DNA of 64,000 nt from Chara braunii. Lineage: Eukaryota > Streptophyta > Charophyceae > Charales > Characeae. Made by a program: the position numbers and the translations under genes. Positions within the stretch are counted from its first letter, which is position 1. Every line of letters starts with the position of its first letter. Of the stretch, positions 1 through 12,976 are shown piece after piece. The notes under the pieces are model-generated. The model worked only from the letters and a program-made list of their open reading frames with translations. It made no database searches and was not told the DNA's origin. The stretch lies in contig BFEA01000656.1 in assembly GCA_003427395.1 (NCBI GenBank), forward strand, positions 62,150-126,149. Direction: 5' to 3'.

Positions 1-97
1 AAATAGAACTGCCCGGTAAACCGTAGGCAGAGAGGGAGAAGAGGACAACAAACGAGGGGCTGTGACAAACTGTTTCGTCGGAGTTTCACCGACTCAT
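1..97 (-). repeat. Hammerhead-type repeat fragment, copy a
   Basis: Read on the minus strand it holds the stem II module GTCGG-TGAAACT-CCGAC followed by GAAACAG and the conserved 3' flank ending in CGGTTTACCGGGCAG. The CUGAUGA core is interrupted where the copy runs into a TA-rich microsatellite, so it cannot be an active ribozyme. The copy is cut by the window edge. Confidence 0.75.
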
Positions 98-99
98 AT

Positions 100-144
100 A
101 TATGTATATATATGATCTATCTATCTATGTATCCATCTATCTAT

Positions 145-183
<39 letters not shown>

Positions 184-305
184 CCAACCTAAACACAAAC
201 AGCACCACAAAAGGAATTCTAATCAACAGAGAACCAAAACAAAGCAAAAAGAGAACGCCCAAAATAAGAGAAAACCTATCAGGAGACTATTAACCCTAGC
301 CCAGT

Positions 306-362
<57 letters not shown>

Positions 363-385
363 CTATCTAATATCTATCTATCTAT
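100..385. repeat. Microsatellites (TA)n, (CTAT)n, (CT)n
   Basis: CTAT tetranucleotides fill about 113-182 and 344-385 and a CT run fills about 308-343. A short ORF across the first block only translates the repeat. Confidence 0.95.
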
Positions 386-3090
386 TTGGACAAAACATTG
401 AGGTATTGAGAAGGCACAATGAATAATCGGTCAAAACAGTGAAGATCCGGAAAACGAAATTGACATCACGCCCGAAGTAGGAGGTGTAGCGACAGCGAAG
501 AATCCCGTTCGCAGCTTGAAGCCTGTTGTCATCGACGGTGGGCGATACTGATCACGGCAAGAATTCGTTGTCTCCCCCGGAAATCGGCGTTTTATCGATG
601 CCATGTCCTTGTCCATCTCCAGCGCGTCATCCCTATAGAATCCCATCTTCTCCTCGCAAGTTTGCTGCAGGCTGCCCCTGATTACCAAGAGTGGGATAAT
701 CCCACAGCACCTTCGTATCAAGGATCGAGGGGCGATGCCCCCGATCAGTCTCATCCGGTATGTTGCCGCGCCTTGGATTTCGCCAGTCAGTCACCCACGC
801 ATCAACGCCCTGCCCTCCTCAACCCAACTGGATTGCTGACAAATAGTCATTGTCAACCCAAGCCGGTGGTGGCCAGGGACCAGTCAGGTCCCAGCAGCGT
901 GCCCCACTAGCGCCCCAGCGCTCTTCCCCTCAACGCCATAGCCTCCCCGACGTCAAGTTTTAGCAACACAGGTCAACAGATATCGTCAACCCTAAAGCGA
1001 GCCCCCAACGCCCAGACACAGCCAGGAGCGTCACATTAGCGCTATGTTACTGCAGCGCTAAAGTGATTTTCAATGTAACCCTGAGGCAAAAGTTGTTCAG
1101 TTTTCTTTTCTGCGCAACATAGTTTTTTAAACTTTTTTTTTTAATTTTGGATTTTATTATTATTATTATTATTATTATTTTTTGCTGGGCTTGCATGGCG
1201 TGGCGGCCTGGGAAAACAGGGTGGCCCGGGCGGGCCCGCTGGTAGCCAGTGTTTCATTCATTCTTTCTCTGCTTGTGCAAACTGTTCATATTGTTGTGAT
1301 GTTGACAACGGTTATGTTTTCTTACCAATTTTTGCATTTACTGGTTGAGTCAGGGAGTCGCAGCCTGATTGGATGATGGAGTAAGTTAATTGATCGAAGA
1401 ATTAGCACCACACGTCCTCCCTCATTCCAATATGTTCTACGCTGTAGAAAGCTAAATCTACATGAGGCTGATAATGCATTGGTAAAAAAATGGCTGTAAT
1501 TATCTGGATAACCAGACAAATACCAGCAAGAGATCCAAAACCCCACCAATCCAGCGGCCTAACTCGGTAAGGCTCGCAAGTGGCATTTAGGAGGTGTGGG
1601 TTCAATCTGCATTCGCCTCATGTACCCTCCTGGGCATGCTTGGCGCTTGCCCCTGAGAGATAAACCACTGGATCCAATCGGCATTGAGCAGATTCTGCTG
1701 ATGTTCGTAGGGGAGGAGACCTCAGGGGAGGCACACCTGTTGGCATGGTCCCTGATGCTACCGTTTGTCCCCTAGCCGCTATTGCCCAGGTTGCTGCTCC
1801 CCTGCATGTTCTCTTGGTTCTGGCTACGACGGGTTTCCCCGTATGCCTACAATTCAGATTGTTTGCGACGATTTGGTAGACTGTTCCATTACAATTGATC
1901 GTACATAAGATTTCCTGACGGAACGCCCGAGCAGTCAGGAACGCCCGAGCATGGCATCATGACGAAGTCAAGTTTCGTACATCATACAACTTCTCATTTT
2001 TGAGAGCACTGTCAATAACTGACATCTTTTCCACTTCTTAATAGTCCTGGCCCTTTCTGTCAGCACATCTGCTGCATACTACAAACAGACATCTCTAGTA
2101 CAGGGTAGTACGGCGATAATGAGGAGCATGTGCGTCGTGCTCTACTCCGACTGTCGTTTATCGCTATCACAAACAGATTTATCCCGAGGCTGCCTCCTTA
2201 CCCACACTCGTTTGAACCACACATACTTCAAACAAAACAGTGTCATTAACAGACTCAGAGTCCAACTTCAGATCTGCTATTCTCAGCCTGCCAGGGCCCA
2301 CAAAAATGAGGAATTGTTAGGTCCGTTATGTACAGTAGTCCGCATGAACTACACCCTGTACTAAGCAGGTTAGCCCCGTACAACAGTGTTATGCCGCTGG
2401 TGGCCAACTTTTTTTTATTTTTTTATTTTTTTGTTTTTGTTGTGCATTTTTGAAAACGAAATCCAGCATGCCATTCACACAGAACAACAGCACCCACACT
2501 ACGCCCCTTCCTGGTCCCATACAACAACACTCCCACGACCCCGTTGTAGGGTCAAAACAAAACGATATTGAGCACAGGCCGGGTGGGATTGTCCACAGGT
2601 CCCTCGTACACACGGGCCGAGCAGGATCGTCCGCAGGTCCATTGTACCAACTACATACTCGGTTAGTTTCTGACTTCACATCCGCTCTTCTCACCATGCC
2701 GTGGCCCACTAACATGAGTGGATCACTTGATAAGCTTTGAAGTTTGAACAGCGTTATGAGTGTATCAGACCCTGTGCCACGCGTGTAAGCCCCGTACAAT
2801 GCCCTCACTACCCATTTAGGGGCGTAATAAGATGGAATTCACAAGATGCGCGGGTGGGATGGTCGTCCGGTCCCTTCCCCCTACACACTGGGTGAGTTTC
2901 AAATCTAAATGCGTAAACGACACATCTAGTATAGTCATCCATGCACTGTACACAACATATACACCTTGTATACACCATGGACTCCCATGCTAGTTATAGA
3001 TTTCATACATACTGTAGACGACATTCCACACATCTAAGGACTATATGTGTACATCTTGTGACCTTGTACAGACTGACAGGACTGAGGACT
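386..3090. other. No recognisable gene
   Basis: I see no protein family, RNA gene or intact element. There is an (ATT)n run at about 1,156-1,180 and a poly-T run near 2,409. Open frames are short and carry no recognisable domain. Confidence 0.5.
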
Positions 3091-3095
3091 GTACA

Positions 3096-3291
3096 CTACC
3101 GTCTTCCCTCGAGCATAACACACCCTGAAAATGATTGTATACAAGCTATCTTTCCGGTTCGTTACAGCCACAATCAGAGTGCATTGTGCTCGAAGCAATA
3201 AGATAGGCCCTCACAATGTATGTATCATAGCGGTCTTTCTGGTCAGATGCATCCATAACGAGTGTGCATTGTGTTCGGGGGAGGACGCTAG
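3096..3291. repeat. Decayed MITE family 1 copies
   Basis: The left end CTACCGTCTTCCCTCGA at 3,096 and the right end GTTCGGGGGAGGAC near 3,277 are the two termini of the palindromic family seen intact at 52,278-52,389. The middle is rearranged, probably two partly overlapping copies. Confidence 0.5.
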
Positions 3292-3753
3292 GCTTACACC
3301 CTGAGGTGTATGGGTTCCCTGACCACCACTGTGACGCCCCAACCTCACGCCCGGCACGACTTCCTGATCGGAGTGTGAGTGGGCCTGGAAGTGCGAAAGA
3401 GGGTGTGCCAAGGATTTTAGGAAAGTGGGGGTGGAGTCCCAGGTCGGAACAGAGATCTCCTGTGGCAAGCTCAGGGATACCAAGGCGGGCGGGTAGGCAT
3501 AAATTGGAGTCCCGTTTTGTGCTTCGGGAAACAGAGCTACCGCCTTCGCTGGTTCCGTCGCCCGGGTCGGGGTCGTATCTGGTGCACCGTCGGGACGCTA
3601 TGGCTATCCCGCTGGCTGGTCACCTGCCGACGTCGAACGTCGCAAGTCTCAGAATCTGACGCGGTCAGCCTCAATCGAACGCTGTGCGCCCATCGTTCTT
3701 CCTCTGAGCGAGTTCGCCGGATGAAGCCGGAGGCTCGGTACTCGTGGTCCTGC

Positions 3754-3811
3754 AGACACTCCGAGCACGGGGGTTGGGGCCAGTACTCCGAGCACGGGGG
3801 TTGGGGCCAGT
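3754..3811. repeat. 28-bp tandem duplication
   Basis: The unit beginning CACTCCGAGCACGGGGGTTG occurs twice head to tail with almost no divergence. Confidence 0.85.
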
Positions 3812-4635
3812 AAGGAGCGATTGCAAGCCAGGGGACGATGGTTAGGGAGTGATAGGGTAGGATGCGGTGATAGGGAGGGAATTCGGTCCCCAGGATAATG
3901 ATTCCGGGTTTTGTGACGACATGACACGTGTATGGGCTAGGACAGCTGGGTAGATGGGGGATACGTCCCAAGGCCTGATCGAGGTCCCACTCGCAAACAC
4001 GTTCGTTCCCGGTTAAGTAAGGAAAATTTGGGGGTTCAGCCCTTGATTGTGCTGATAGGCAGGAGTGTTCCCAATATTCCTGGAATTCCCGATCTCTCAA
4101 ATACTCGCAGGCAGTGACACAAAAAGGGATTTCGAAATTCATACTGTAAGATGCACAGAAATTCAGACATTCGGGAAGTAGACCGAGTAGAGGTTCTGCA
4201 GACACATGTGTAAGTAGCGGCCTTCTTGCTCCGGTCTACACGTGCATGCAGAGGACCTGTCCTCCGGTCAGAGGGGTGAAGGCTAGTGGTAGTGGCTGAC
4301 GAAATGGATAATCCTATAGCGAGACGGGAATTTAATTGTCTGGCATGCTTTATCTAATTCATACATAAACAAAATCACGCCAAGCATCTGTGCATCCAGC
4401 TTCACAAGCACACACACCAACAGAAGGCATCGAGGATCCTTATGCAACAATTATTTGCCAACAGCCCGCAAATTCAAAAAGAAAGGAAAGGGGAGTGGGA
4501 GAAGACAACCATACATCAGTCTTTGAGAAGAAACAAGAAAAAATCCGAGATGCCAATCCAAAAAAAAAGGACAAGGCCAACTTGAGCCGAATACTTAAAT
4601 TGCTCAGAAGGATAGAAGAGAAACTTCACCACAAC

Positions 4636-4640
<5 letters not shown>
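3812..4640. other. No recognisable gene
   Basis: Open frames on both strands here carry no domain that I recognise. Several overlap in different frames at the same place, as expected for GC-rich non-coding DNA. Confidence 0.45.

Positions 4641-4712
<72 letters not shown>
4641..4712. repeat. (CT)36 microsatellite
   Basis: An uninterrupted CT dinucleotide run of 72 bp. Arg-Glu and Ser-Leu repeat ORFs on either strand are translations of it. Confidence 0.97.
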
Positions 4713-4714
<2 letters not shown>

Positions 4715-6214
4715 ACAGCATCCCGATGCGGGCAGTCCGTCGTCGCGCACCCACACAGAGTTGTTGCCTCGCTTAGTCCGAGAATGCAAGCCAGGTCCGT
4801 CCATGCGCCACAGTCCGTCCATGCGCCACAGTCCGTCACGGGCCCACCTTGACCCCGCATGCCCAGCACCAGCTCGTCGGATCACCCAACTCTCCACTCA
4901 CCTTCCAACTCTTGCTCGTTAGCCGATCCTCTCGACCTCGTTAAGTCCAAAAATTCTTAGAGAGCGAGCTAATCACGCTTGCAAAATTTATAGCATGCAT
5001 GCGTGCGTGCGATACCCGGGGTTATGTCTGAGTGGGAAGGAAGAAGAAGGAAGGAAGTGTCTACGACTGCATGGCCAGGCCGCGGCGTGGGGGACGTAGC
5101 CTCACTTCACACATCTATCCAGTCATGCAAGCATTCAGGCCAATAGGTCAGGGGAGGAAGTACGCATGCACAAGGGCGTCACAAAAGATATCAAGAACAA
5201 GAGGATTACAATTTTGCAATTATGCCCGTCAAAACAAAAATTGCAGTTACACGCAAGGATTAAGGCGCGGAAAAGTCAGAGGACAGATCCTGACGCGACA
5301 AAACGTGCGCAAGCAAGAAGCGTCGTGCAGCAAAAATTGTGATGCGCCTAAATTCCTAATCTAAATCCTAATTGCAAAAAGAAATTCTGAACGAAGCAAA
5401 TTCCGAGAGCCCACAGGGGCTCGACATCAGTTGAAAATTCAAAAAGATTTTCCCCGCGCGATGATCACACCAAAATTCCTATTCCCCACAGCAGAACAAG
5501 AAAGAAGCTATGGCAACAGTTATCTTTCGCGCTCGCTAAGGCGCGATCAGCTACCAACCGTCACAAGGTTACCCCGGCCTCGATTCCGAAAACAAGAAAA
5601 GCAAGGGCACCCATGTAATCCAGCGGGTCCTCCCGATTCAATCCCCGAAGTAGCCTTGCGCAGAAAATCGCGCGGTTGCAGAAAACAGTTTGTCACACCA
5701 CAACCATAGCACGGTGCTCCGAAATTGGAACCATACCAGTGGTAGAGAGATTTGGGGAATTGTCGAGGGTGGAAGGCACTCTAATGTCTTTTGGTGAGTT
5801 CTGGTGAGTTGGCGCCTAGTCGATGCTGGCCGGAGCAGGTGGGGGGTTTCTTGGGTGAGTCGTGCCACTCTGTAACCTAGCAGTTTGGGGCATGAGGCTT
5901 GGTAGAGATTGGGCATCGAGATATAGGGGTGAGGCACGTAGGGTTGGGCTGCTGAAAGATCCTTTAAGCAGGGGGTTCTTTCGTTCTGAATGCTCCTTTG
6001 ATCCGAGCTTTGGGGGATAGAGAATTTTAGTGTTCTTGTACACAGTTGTCATTCCTAGCCGAAGTCGGGTAATGGCCCCGGTATCTCAAGGATTTTTCCA
6101 TAAATTTCTCAATTTCTCAATATGATCTTGAATGGGACGCTGGGCCCGGTTCCCAGCACGTGCTGCTCCCCACGAATAGATTGGAGCATGTTCACACACA
6201 AAAAAAAAGTCCCA
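4713..6214. other. No recognisable gene
   Basis: It contains a short 18-bp tandem duplication (GTCCGTCCATGCGCCACA) near 4,796-4,832. Nothing else is recognisable. Confidence 0.45.
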
Positions 6215-6322
6215 CTACCGTCTTCAACCGAATAGAATGTCGGGTCCTTATCGCTGCACCTGGACCGAAAGTTGTGCCAAATACAGCTATAATGATCGAG
6301 CGTTCTATTCGGGTGAAGACGG
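6215..6322. mobile_element. MITE family 1
   Basis: It starts CTACCGTCTTCAACCGAAT and ends with the inverted counterpart TTCTATTCGGGTGAAGACGG, about 108 bp apart. It has no coding capacity. Size and termini match the copies at 27,041, 27,194 and 52,278. Confidence 0.8.
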
Positions 6323-6662
6323 AAAAGAGGATCGGGTTGAATGCGTGAATGTAGACGTGTTTGTGTAAAGGTGCAGATAATTGAGATTGAACTGATTTTT
6401 TGCATCTCTGCTTAAAACACATCTGGATTCAGGAGCTTATTCCAATCTTCTTTGCCAGTGGGACCTCGCCCCAGGAGTGATACCCAGGTGAAGACGGAAA
6501 AGGGGATTGGGTTGAATGCGTGAATGTAAACGTGTTTGTGTAAAGGTGCAGATAATCGAGATTGAACTGATTTTCTGCATCTCTGCTTAAAGCACATCCG
6601 GATTCAGGAGTTTATTCCAATCCCCTTTGCTAGTGGGACCTCGCCCCAGGAGCGATACCCAC
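6313..6662. repeat. 176-bp tandem duplication
   Basis: Two copies (from 6,313 and from 6,489) of a unit starting GTGAAGACGGAAAAG and ending near GATACCCA lie head to tail with a few percent divergence. The unit begins within the right terminus of the MITE, so the duplication captured the MITE end. Confidence 0.85.
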
Positions 6663-7510
6663 CCCACCCCTACACAACTGCAAAACCAATGACTTTTTTT
6701 TTTTTTTTGAGACACAGAGACGCTCCATCTATTGGTGGGGGGCATCACCTGCTGGAAAACGGGTCCAGCGTCCCATATACAAAATGAATCAGGATGATAT
6801 CAGGAAAAGTGACTGGGAAAACGCCTGCCAGCATTGATTACTCTGGCATCCAGAGGATTAACTGTGCAGGTTGTTGAGGAGGAGGTGCATGTTGTTGAGG
6901 AGGAGGAGGAAACCTCTTCACCCTGTACCAGGCGCCAAATACCCGCTCCTGAAAATTAGATCTTCCCTCCCCTAGATGCCCCTAGCCACCCTGTCCCAAA
7001 TGTCGTCACCTTCCCATCCCCACTTTCCATCCCTGTTCTACTCTAAGGCTTCCTTGCTGGAAATGGGGTCCTGCGTCCCTTTGAGGGTAAATGAGATTTT
7101 CATCACAAACCATACACATCCTGCCAGCATTGATAACTCCTGTGAAAGGAAGAAAAGAGTCCGGCTCGATGCTGCTTGATAGCGACTGTTCCCCTTGCAT
7201 GAAACACCTTCCTTGCTCCAGCCTTGTCTGTCCATACCCGCCTCCCCATGCTTCCCAAAACAACACCCCCCGTTCGAGCCTGTTTATTCTGCTCCATACC
7301 ATTGCAAATCCACCATCGAGAGTCCATGGGGCAGGAAGGGGTTAGGGAACTCCAAGGGTTGCAGGGTCTGCCCGGGTCCACTCCCTGAAGAAGAGGGCGT
7401 AGTCTCTCCTCGGTTCACCTTGGCTGTGCTCCTGGGGGCCCTCTTTTTCCCATCGAATATAGGCTATCCAACCCCCTTGCTCAGTCCCCAACCAGTCCCC
7501 TGAGAATTGT
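6663..7510. other. No recognisable gene; LINE 3' flank
   Basis: It contains a poly-T run at about 6,693-6,709. The part next to 7,511 may include the 3' untranslated end of the adjoining LINE, but I cannot place its tail. Confidence 0.4.
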
Positions 7511-10500
7511 TTAATAGCTCGAGATATGTCCTTCTCTGTGCGAAAACTGTAATTGCGATTTCACCTTCAACCAATGTGTCCGCAATTCATCTTGGACATA
7601 TTGTTTAATCATTTCAGTAACTTCTCCGTCTATTCTGACACCTTCCATAACATGGATACACCGTTTTCTCCAGAGTGCCCAAGTGATTGCCCTCCTCCCT
7701 GTCCTGAACATGTTATCTGCAAAAGTGTTGTGTGTGGGGAAGGACCAAGTTTCACATAGGAGTGCTCTTCAGTCCCAAGGCAATGGGGTTTCAGTGCTTA
7801 GCTGTCTCCAGACTCTGTCCCACCCGCGCCAGGTAAGGACCACCCCAAGGCATTGCATGAAAACGTGTTCTATGGTCCCGGAGATCTTGCGGTGGGGGTA
7901 GGAGGCCAGGCAGGATTTGCACCCCAACATCGCCAAACCTTTTTGTTCCAAGTACGTCTGGTCTATTGAACCAATTGTTTGTTGGGAGACAGCGGTGCTC
8001 AATCTGCCATTGCAAGGAGGCTAATTTTGCAGGTTTGGCCTTTGTGGTTGTGAACCATCGAATGGGGCTGACAGCATCCCGCCCCACGTTCAGGTGGGAC
8101 AACCACCGTTCCCTCACCGTCTCTTTTAGGTTGAGTTTGGTCTCAGAAGGCGATATATAGATTTCACTGAGAGGCTAAATAACTTTTTTCTTGCATCGGG
8201 CCGTGATCCGCCGGATTTAGTGTAGATCGGTCTACTTCCACCATCTCATAACATCTGCACGATACCTCCTCAACCGATTGTCCTCTCCACACCGGAAGAG
8301 GTTCACCGAAACTCTGTGGGTACCAGCCACCACCACACTCCCCACACTCTCGGTATCCTCTGGGATTGCTACCCAGTCACTCTCTTTTAATCATGGACCG
8401 TTTCGTAAAATGCGCACCCAATCCAAGGGCACTGCAAAGATCAGCTTTTCCAATTATTTTTCGATATTGTGGCAAATTTTTAGGAAGATTCTCAGTTGTT
8501 GAGACGTTTTCAAGTTTTTAGTTTGTGCCTCCCATAGATCCCGAATTCTTACCACCCCTCTCTTGACCCAGCTGTTCCACAGCGGAGCCAAACGACACGG
8601 TTGTCTTGCCTCTTCCTCCCGACGGTCTGGCGAACCTCTGTCTGGCAGGGGCAATTGGCGTCATGCTCGAAGGGACTTGATCCATAAATCATCCCTGATC
8701 TAGTCCCTTCTGGCAGCCACCCGACCCGTGTTCCCTTGGGACCTGGATTGACATGGGCCCAAGAACGATCTTCTAGCCAGGTGAGGGAGTCGACCTCCGG
8801 AGGGGTCTGCGACGCTAGCTGGTTGTCCGCTCGTGAGCCAAGGCTCTCCAAGGGAGATGGAGGATGAATAGTAATTGTTTAATCCATTGGATGGTCAGTG
8901 CCTTAACCTGAATGACCAGGTCCAAAATCCCAAGGCCCCCTTTATCTTTTGGTTGTGTAACCGCTAGCCACGCCACCTTATTAATCACGGTGGGAAGATT
9001 GCAGTTTCCTCGCCAAAGCAGCGCAGTGGTCTGCCTTTCAAGTGCTCTAACCGCCTCCTTGTTGAGGGCCCATATCTTAAATGTATACCATAAGGAGGCC
9101 AGCACGACGTTATTAATACCCAGCCTTCTGCCGACCAACGAAGTGTATTTGTCATTCCATTGCACCATTTTTTCTAGCGCAGGTTTCAAAATTTAATCAT
9201 CATTGGAGGCACGCCTACCCAATGTAGTCATCATGATCCCTATAACTCTTACCGGGGCCGTTTCCGGAAGTCATTTAACCCTCGACCGCTCGGGTGGGCG
9301 CACCCCGTGGTTATGAATCAACCACCCTAGCGTCTTGTTGCCTGAATTAACTGTCATGTCGAATATCTCTGTGAGCCCGTTCACGAGTTTCTGGATTTCG
9401 TCCATGTTCTTCGGGGAAGCATCCACCATGACGGTCAAGTCATCTGCAAACATAAAGCACACGGGGATTGCCTCCTTAGGGACGGTGGACAACTGAAGTT
9501 TTTTGTGTCTTTATTAGTGCGAAGGTTTGCGTCAGCGCTTCCATTACTATAATAAACAAAAAGGGGGTTAGCGGGTCCCCTTAACGGACTGACCATCGCA
9601 AGGTAATCTCCGGAGTCAACGTCCCATTAACTTGGACCTTGGTTGTGGCGTTTTAATGCAAGATCGCAGTCCATCGTCGGAAGTGTGGACCGATAGTCAT
9701 ATTTTTCATACATCTGTCTAAAAATAGCCAATCTACGTGATCATATGTTTTTTCAAAATCTTATGAAGACCACGGCCTCACTGCATTTACCTTGTCTCAC
9801 TAGTCTCAAGAGCTCATTGACCAGGGGGATGTTATCCTATATACTACACCCCTTAACGAAACCTGTTTGCGTCGGGTGGATGAGATCATCCAAAACGAGA
9901 ATCAGGCGGTTCGCTAGGGCTTTCGTGAGCATCTTGTAGACAACCATGAGCAGGGTGATTGAGCGGTAATTTCGGATGTCCATCTTCTTATGCAGCAGGG
10001 TGAGAACGCCTTGCCCCACCAACTCCCCCATGCTACCTGACTACCAAACCTGTCTATAATATTCCATTCCGTCGGGCGCCATCATTCCCCAGAATGATTC
10101 CTAAAATTCCTTCGGGAGACCATCGAGACCCGGCGCTTTCTCCTCCTCTATTTGCATCAACGTTGTCCAGATCTCCTCCTTGGATAGCGGGCTGTCCAGT
10201 TGAACCCTTTGCTGTTCTGTCAAACTTTTAGCAAGCGGTTGTAGGAAGGTGCTCATCTCCTCCTCTCTATAAGACCCGCCCCGCTGAGAGCATCTAGAAG
10301 TACCCGCTGAGAGCATCTAGAAGTAAAAAGTTCCCGCACAATCTGAACGCACTGTGGGGTGGAGGTTGCCACGCCCTGATCTGGCTAGGAACCCTCGATT
10401 TGGTAACGTGTCATTCTTGCCCTAGTGCACATTCCCTCCCATCGCCGTTCTGCGAAGGCTTGCAGCTGCTGACATAGAGACTCTTCTTCTGATCGATCAT

Positions 10501-11590
10501 TCAGTTGTGCGTGCGTAGCGCCTTGTGGTTCTCGCTGTTCCAGTTGTGGAAGTTGCTGCAGTATTTGTGTTTCCCGTCTAGCCGCTAGTTGTGACGAGTA
10601 TTCCTTGCATTTTTTTTCAAGCAAAAAAAGTCAATTGTTGGAAAAGTCAATTACCTGTGGGATGTTCTATTTCTCTGTATACCAGATCGTCCTATAAGTG
10701 TGAAACGTTTGTAACTGCAGAATAGATACGTTCATCTAGAAGTCAGGCTCTTGGTCAGTTTTTTTCCGAAAACTCAAGGCAATTGTGCACATCTTATGAT
10801 CTAGTCCCGGGTGCGGGCTCCGTGGTAGAATAGCTGCTAGGAGTAGCGAGCGCTGCAAATCCTCCGAGATGAGGATCAAGTCGATTCTAGATTGTGATTG
10901 ACCTTCTATCCCTATCTTACCCTGACAAAAAACATATCTCGTGTCAGGATGTAGTCTTCCAAACGTGTCGAAGACATTTAGCGACAGGCACATCCGCTCA
11001 TCCTCCTCAATGTAGAGCGGGGCGGAAGTCGGTATCCGCCACCTGACCATCCATCAGCCCAGGGCTGCATTATAGTCCCCAGCTATTATAACTCGCATCC
11101 CAGTTGGAATCTGTGCTTTAAGGCTCTCCAAGAATGCTCTCCTCTACCCCATCCCGTTCGGTGCATATATACATATGATGCCAACGACTCTTGAAGTTCT
11201 AATTCTAGGCTGAGCAGGACCAACACCCATATGCCCTCTGTGCGATCAGCTACCCAGTGAATCGGCTCCGCCCGAGAGTCGGGGGGGATCTAGATAGCGA
11301 CCCCTGCACACCCCGGCCTAGGAGCGTGCGCCGTAAAGTCGTGTGTGGCCGGATTTGTTTGTGAATCCTGTGATGTTCTGGTGAGTCCATGAGGTGGGTC
11401 TCCTGCTCACAAACAACATCCTGCCAGTTCCCCCCCCACACCCCTCTGATCGATCCCAGATTGCACGTTGTTTCTCTGGTTTCAGCGCGGCCAGGCCATT
11501 CACATTCAGGGAGCGTAGGTCCAAGTTCGCCGCTCTTCGACATGGGTTCCAGATTTCAACCCTGCCATACACAGCTTTGACCGGGTCCAT
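7511..11590 (-). pseudogene. Decayed LINE ORF2 (endonuclease/reverse transcriptase)
   Basis: Recognisable pieces lie in the right order for a non-LTR retrotransposon ORF2 read on the minus strand. They are an endonuclease start with RSLNVNGLAAL near 11,500; the endonuclease C-terminus with SRIDLILIS and HKM near 10,800; the linker APGLDGLPKEF near 10,110; reverse-transcriptase segments YRSITLL and QTGFVKG near 9,850-9,990; the catalytic FADDL near 9,445; a thumb/connection region 8,815-9,189; a zinc-binding zf-RVT segment CKSC...IEHVFMQC near 7,860-7,930; and a C-terminal tail to 7,511. Frames change many times and stops are frequent, so this is a dead copy. It is more diverged than the LINE at 44-52 kb. 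Confidence 0.9.
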
Positions 11591-11958
11591 TGCTGTAGTA
11601 ATGTGATCAGTGATGTGATTACCACAGTCGCTCCCACAACGGCTGCTCCTTTTCCCAGTCTCTTGCCCCTGTCAACAGGCCATTTCTGAGCGCCGCACAA
11701 ACTCTTGTGTACATCGTGTTCTGTCCATGTTTCATTCGGTCTGATCCTGACCGTTTGGAGGTCCAGCATCTGGCTGTGGGCAAACCATTGCGGGCCTGCT
11801 TCCTTCATCGGATCAAAGCGGATGAGAACATCTATTTGTGCCATTTTGGTGGGACCCGCACTGGTCAGTCGGATGGCTTGTGGCACTGGTGCGTTTGTTT
11901 CCACGATGTGGGTGGACAGATGCAATGACTGACTCGTGCACATGATGAAACCCTTCAC
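11506..11958 (-). pseudogene. Possible C-terminal remnant of LINE ORF1
   Basis: A 150-codon open frame lies directly upstream of the decayed ORF2 and overlaps its start in another frame, the same arrangement as ORF1 and ORF2 of the LINE at 44-52 kb. It contains RLGKGAAVVGATVV but no zinc knuckle. The assignment rests on position only. Confidence 0.4.
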
Positions 11959-12587
11959 AACCCTCCCTCCCGGAGGTGGGTGCCCTCCCCATGGTGCCGT
12001 TTGGTGTTTTCTTTCTTTCCTTCTTTCTTTGTTTTGTGTTCGAAAAATGAAAAAGAAGACTGTGCAGCCGCTGCCCTATAGAGGACCAGCATGCTTTCAC
12101 TACGTGGGGCCCAGTTGTTTTTCATTTGGAGCAGACGACTGAGGGGCGACGTCGCAGATGTGCTTGGCTAATCCCCTCACCCGTCTGCTCCAAATGTAAA
12201 ACAACCCGGCCTCACTTAATAGCATGGACTTGTTAATTGAAATAGGCGCGGTATAAAATTGACGCCTTGAGGGTAGGAGTCCATAGCGGGCCCATGTTTG
12301 GAATCGATGTAGGTAGGTAGTGAGTGCTTGGGTGCGGCCCGAACTGTGGGGCGATGATGGCAGACGTAGGTGGGAGAGGAGAAGCGCCTGAGCAGATGGA
12401 TGAGCGCCATGTATATGCTGTCATTTGGTTCGAGATAACCTGTGGAAGAGCCGGCGGGAATTCTTTCCGCCTTTTGTGCCGAGTCCATCCATGGAAAAAG
12501 AAGGAAACCGGTGATATCACGCATAGTGGGTTAGGTCATAATTAGCGCCCACCAGCGTAGTGTCGTATTGGCTTGATTCCGTAAGGT
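11959..12587. other. No recognisable gene
   Basis: No domain or RNA signature is visible. The region probably includes 5' sequence of the LINE, which I cannot delimit. Confidence 0.4.
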
Positions 12588-12976
12588 TTTGAACTCATGA
12601 CGTGCTGCGGCTACTTCAAGACTTCCGGGTTCCGTATCTGTGTGCTGCTCAGCCACAGGGCCAGTATTGTACTCAATGCTACTACTCATCTCATTTCATC
12701 AGGGATTCGAACTCATGATCTGTTTACTCGGAGCAATTCGTGCGTAATGTGCGCACGGTTTAGCCGCCGGCGCCATGTACGTTCGCTTCGCCTGATTTTG
12801 TGATTTTGAACTGATAATCTGTTTGCCAGGAGCTACATGTGTGTAATGTGTTGGCTATTCAGCCGGCCACAGGGCCAGCGTTGTATTCCTCGGATTTAGT
12901 CAGGTTTTGAACGCGGGATCGGTTTACGAGGAGCGACAGATGTACGATGCGTGCACTATTCTGCCACACGGGCCGG
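12588..12976 (-). repeat. Four tRNA-like SINE heads in series
   Basis: On the minus strand four segments of about 70 bp (roughly 12,904-12,976, 12,804-12,875, 12,704-12,770 and 12,590-12,662) each show a box-A-like TGGC...AG and a box-B-like GTTCAAAACC or GTTCGAATCCC at tRNA spacing. None folds into a clean cloverleaf by eye and anticodon stems are poor, so they look like tRNA-derived SINE heads rather than tRNA genes. Confidence 0.6.

Noticed and set aside
3537-4205. 222-codon minus-strand ORF
   Set aside because: It includes a translated 28-bp tandem duplication and has no recognisable motif; probably chance in GC-rich DNA.
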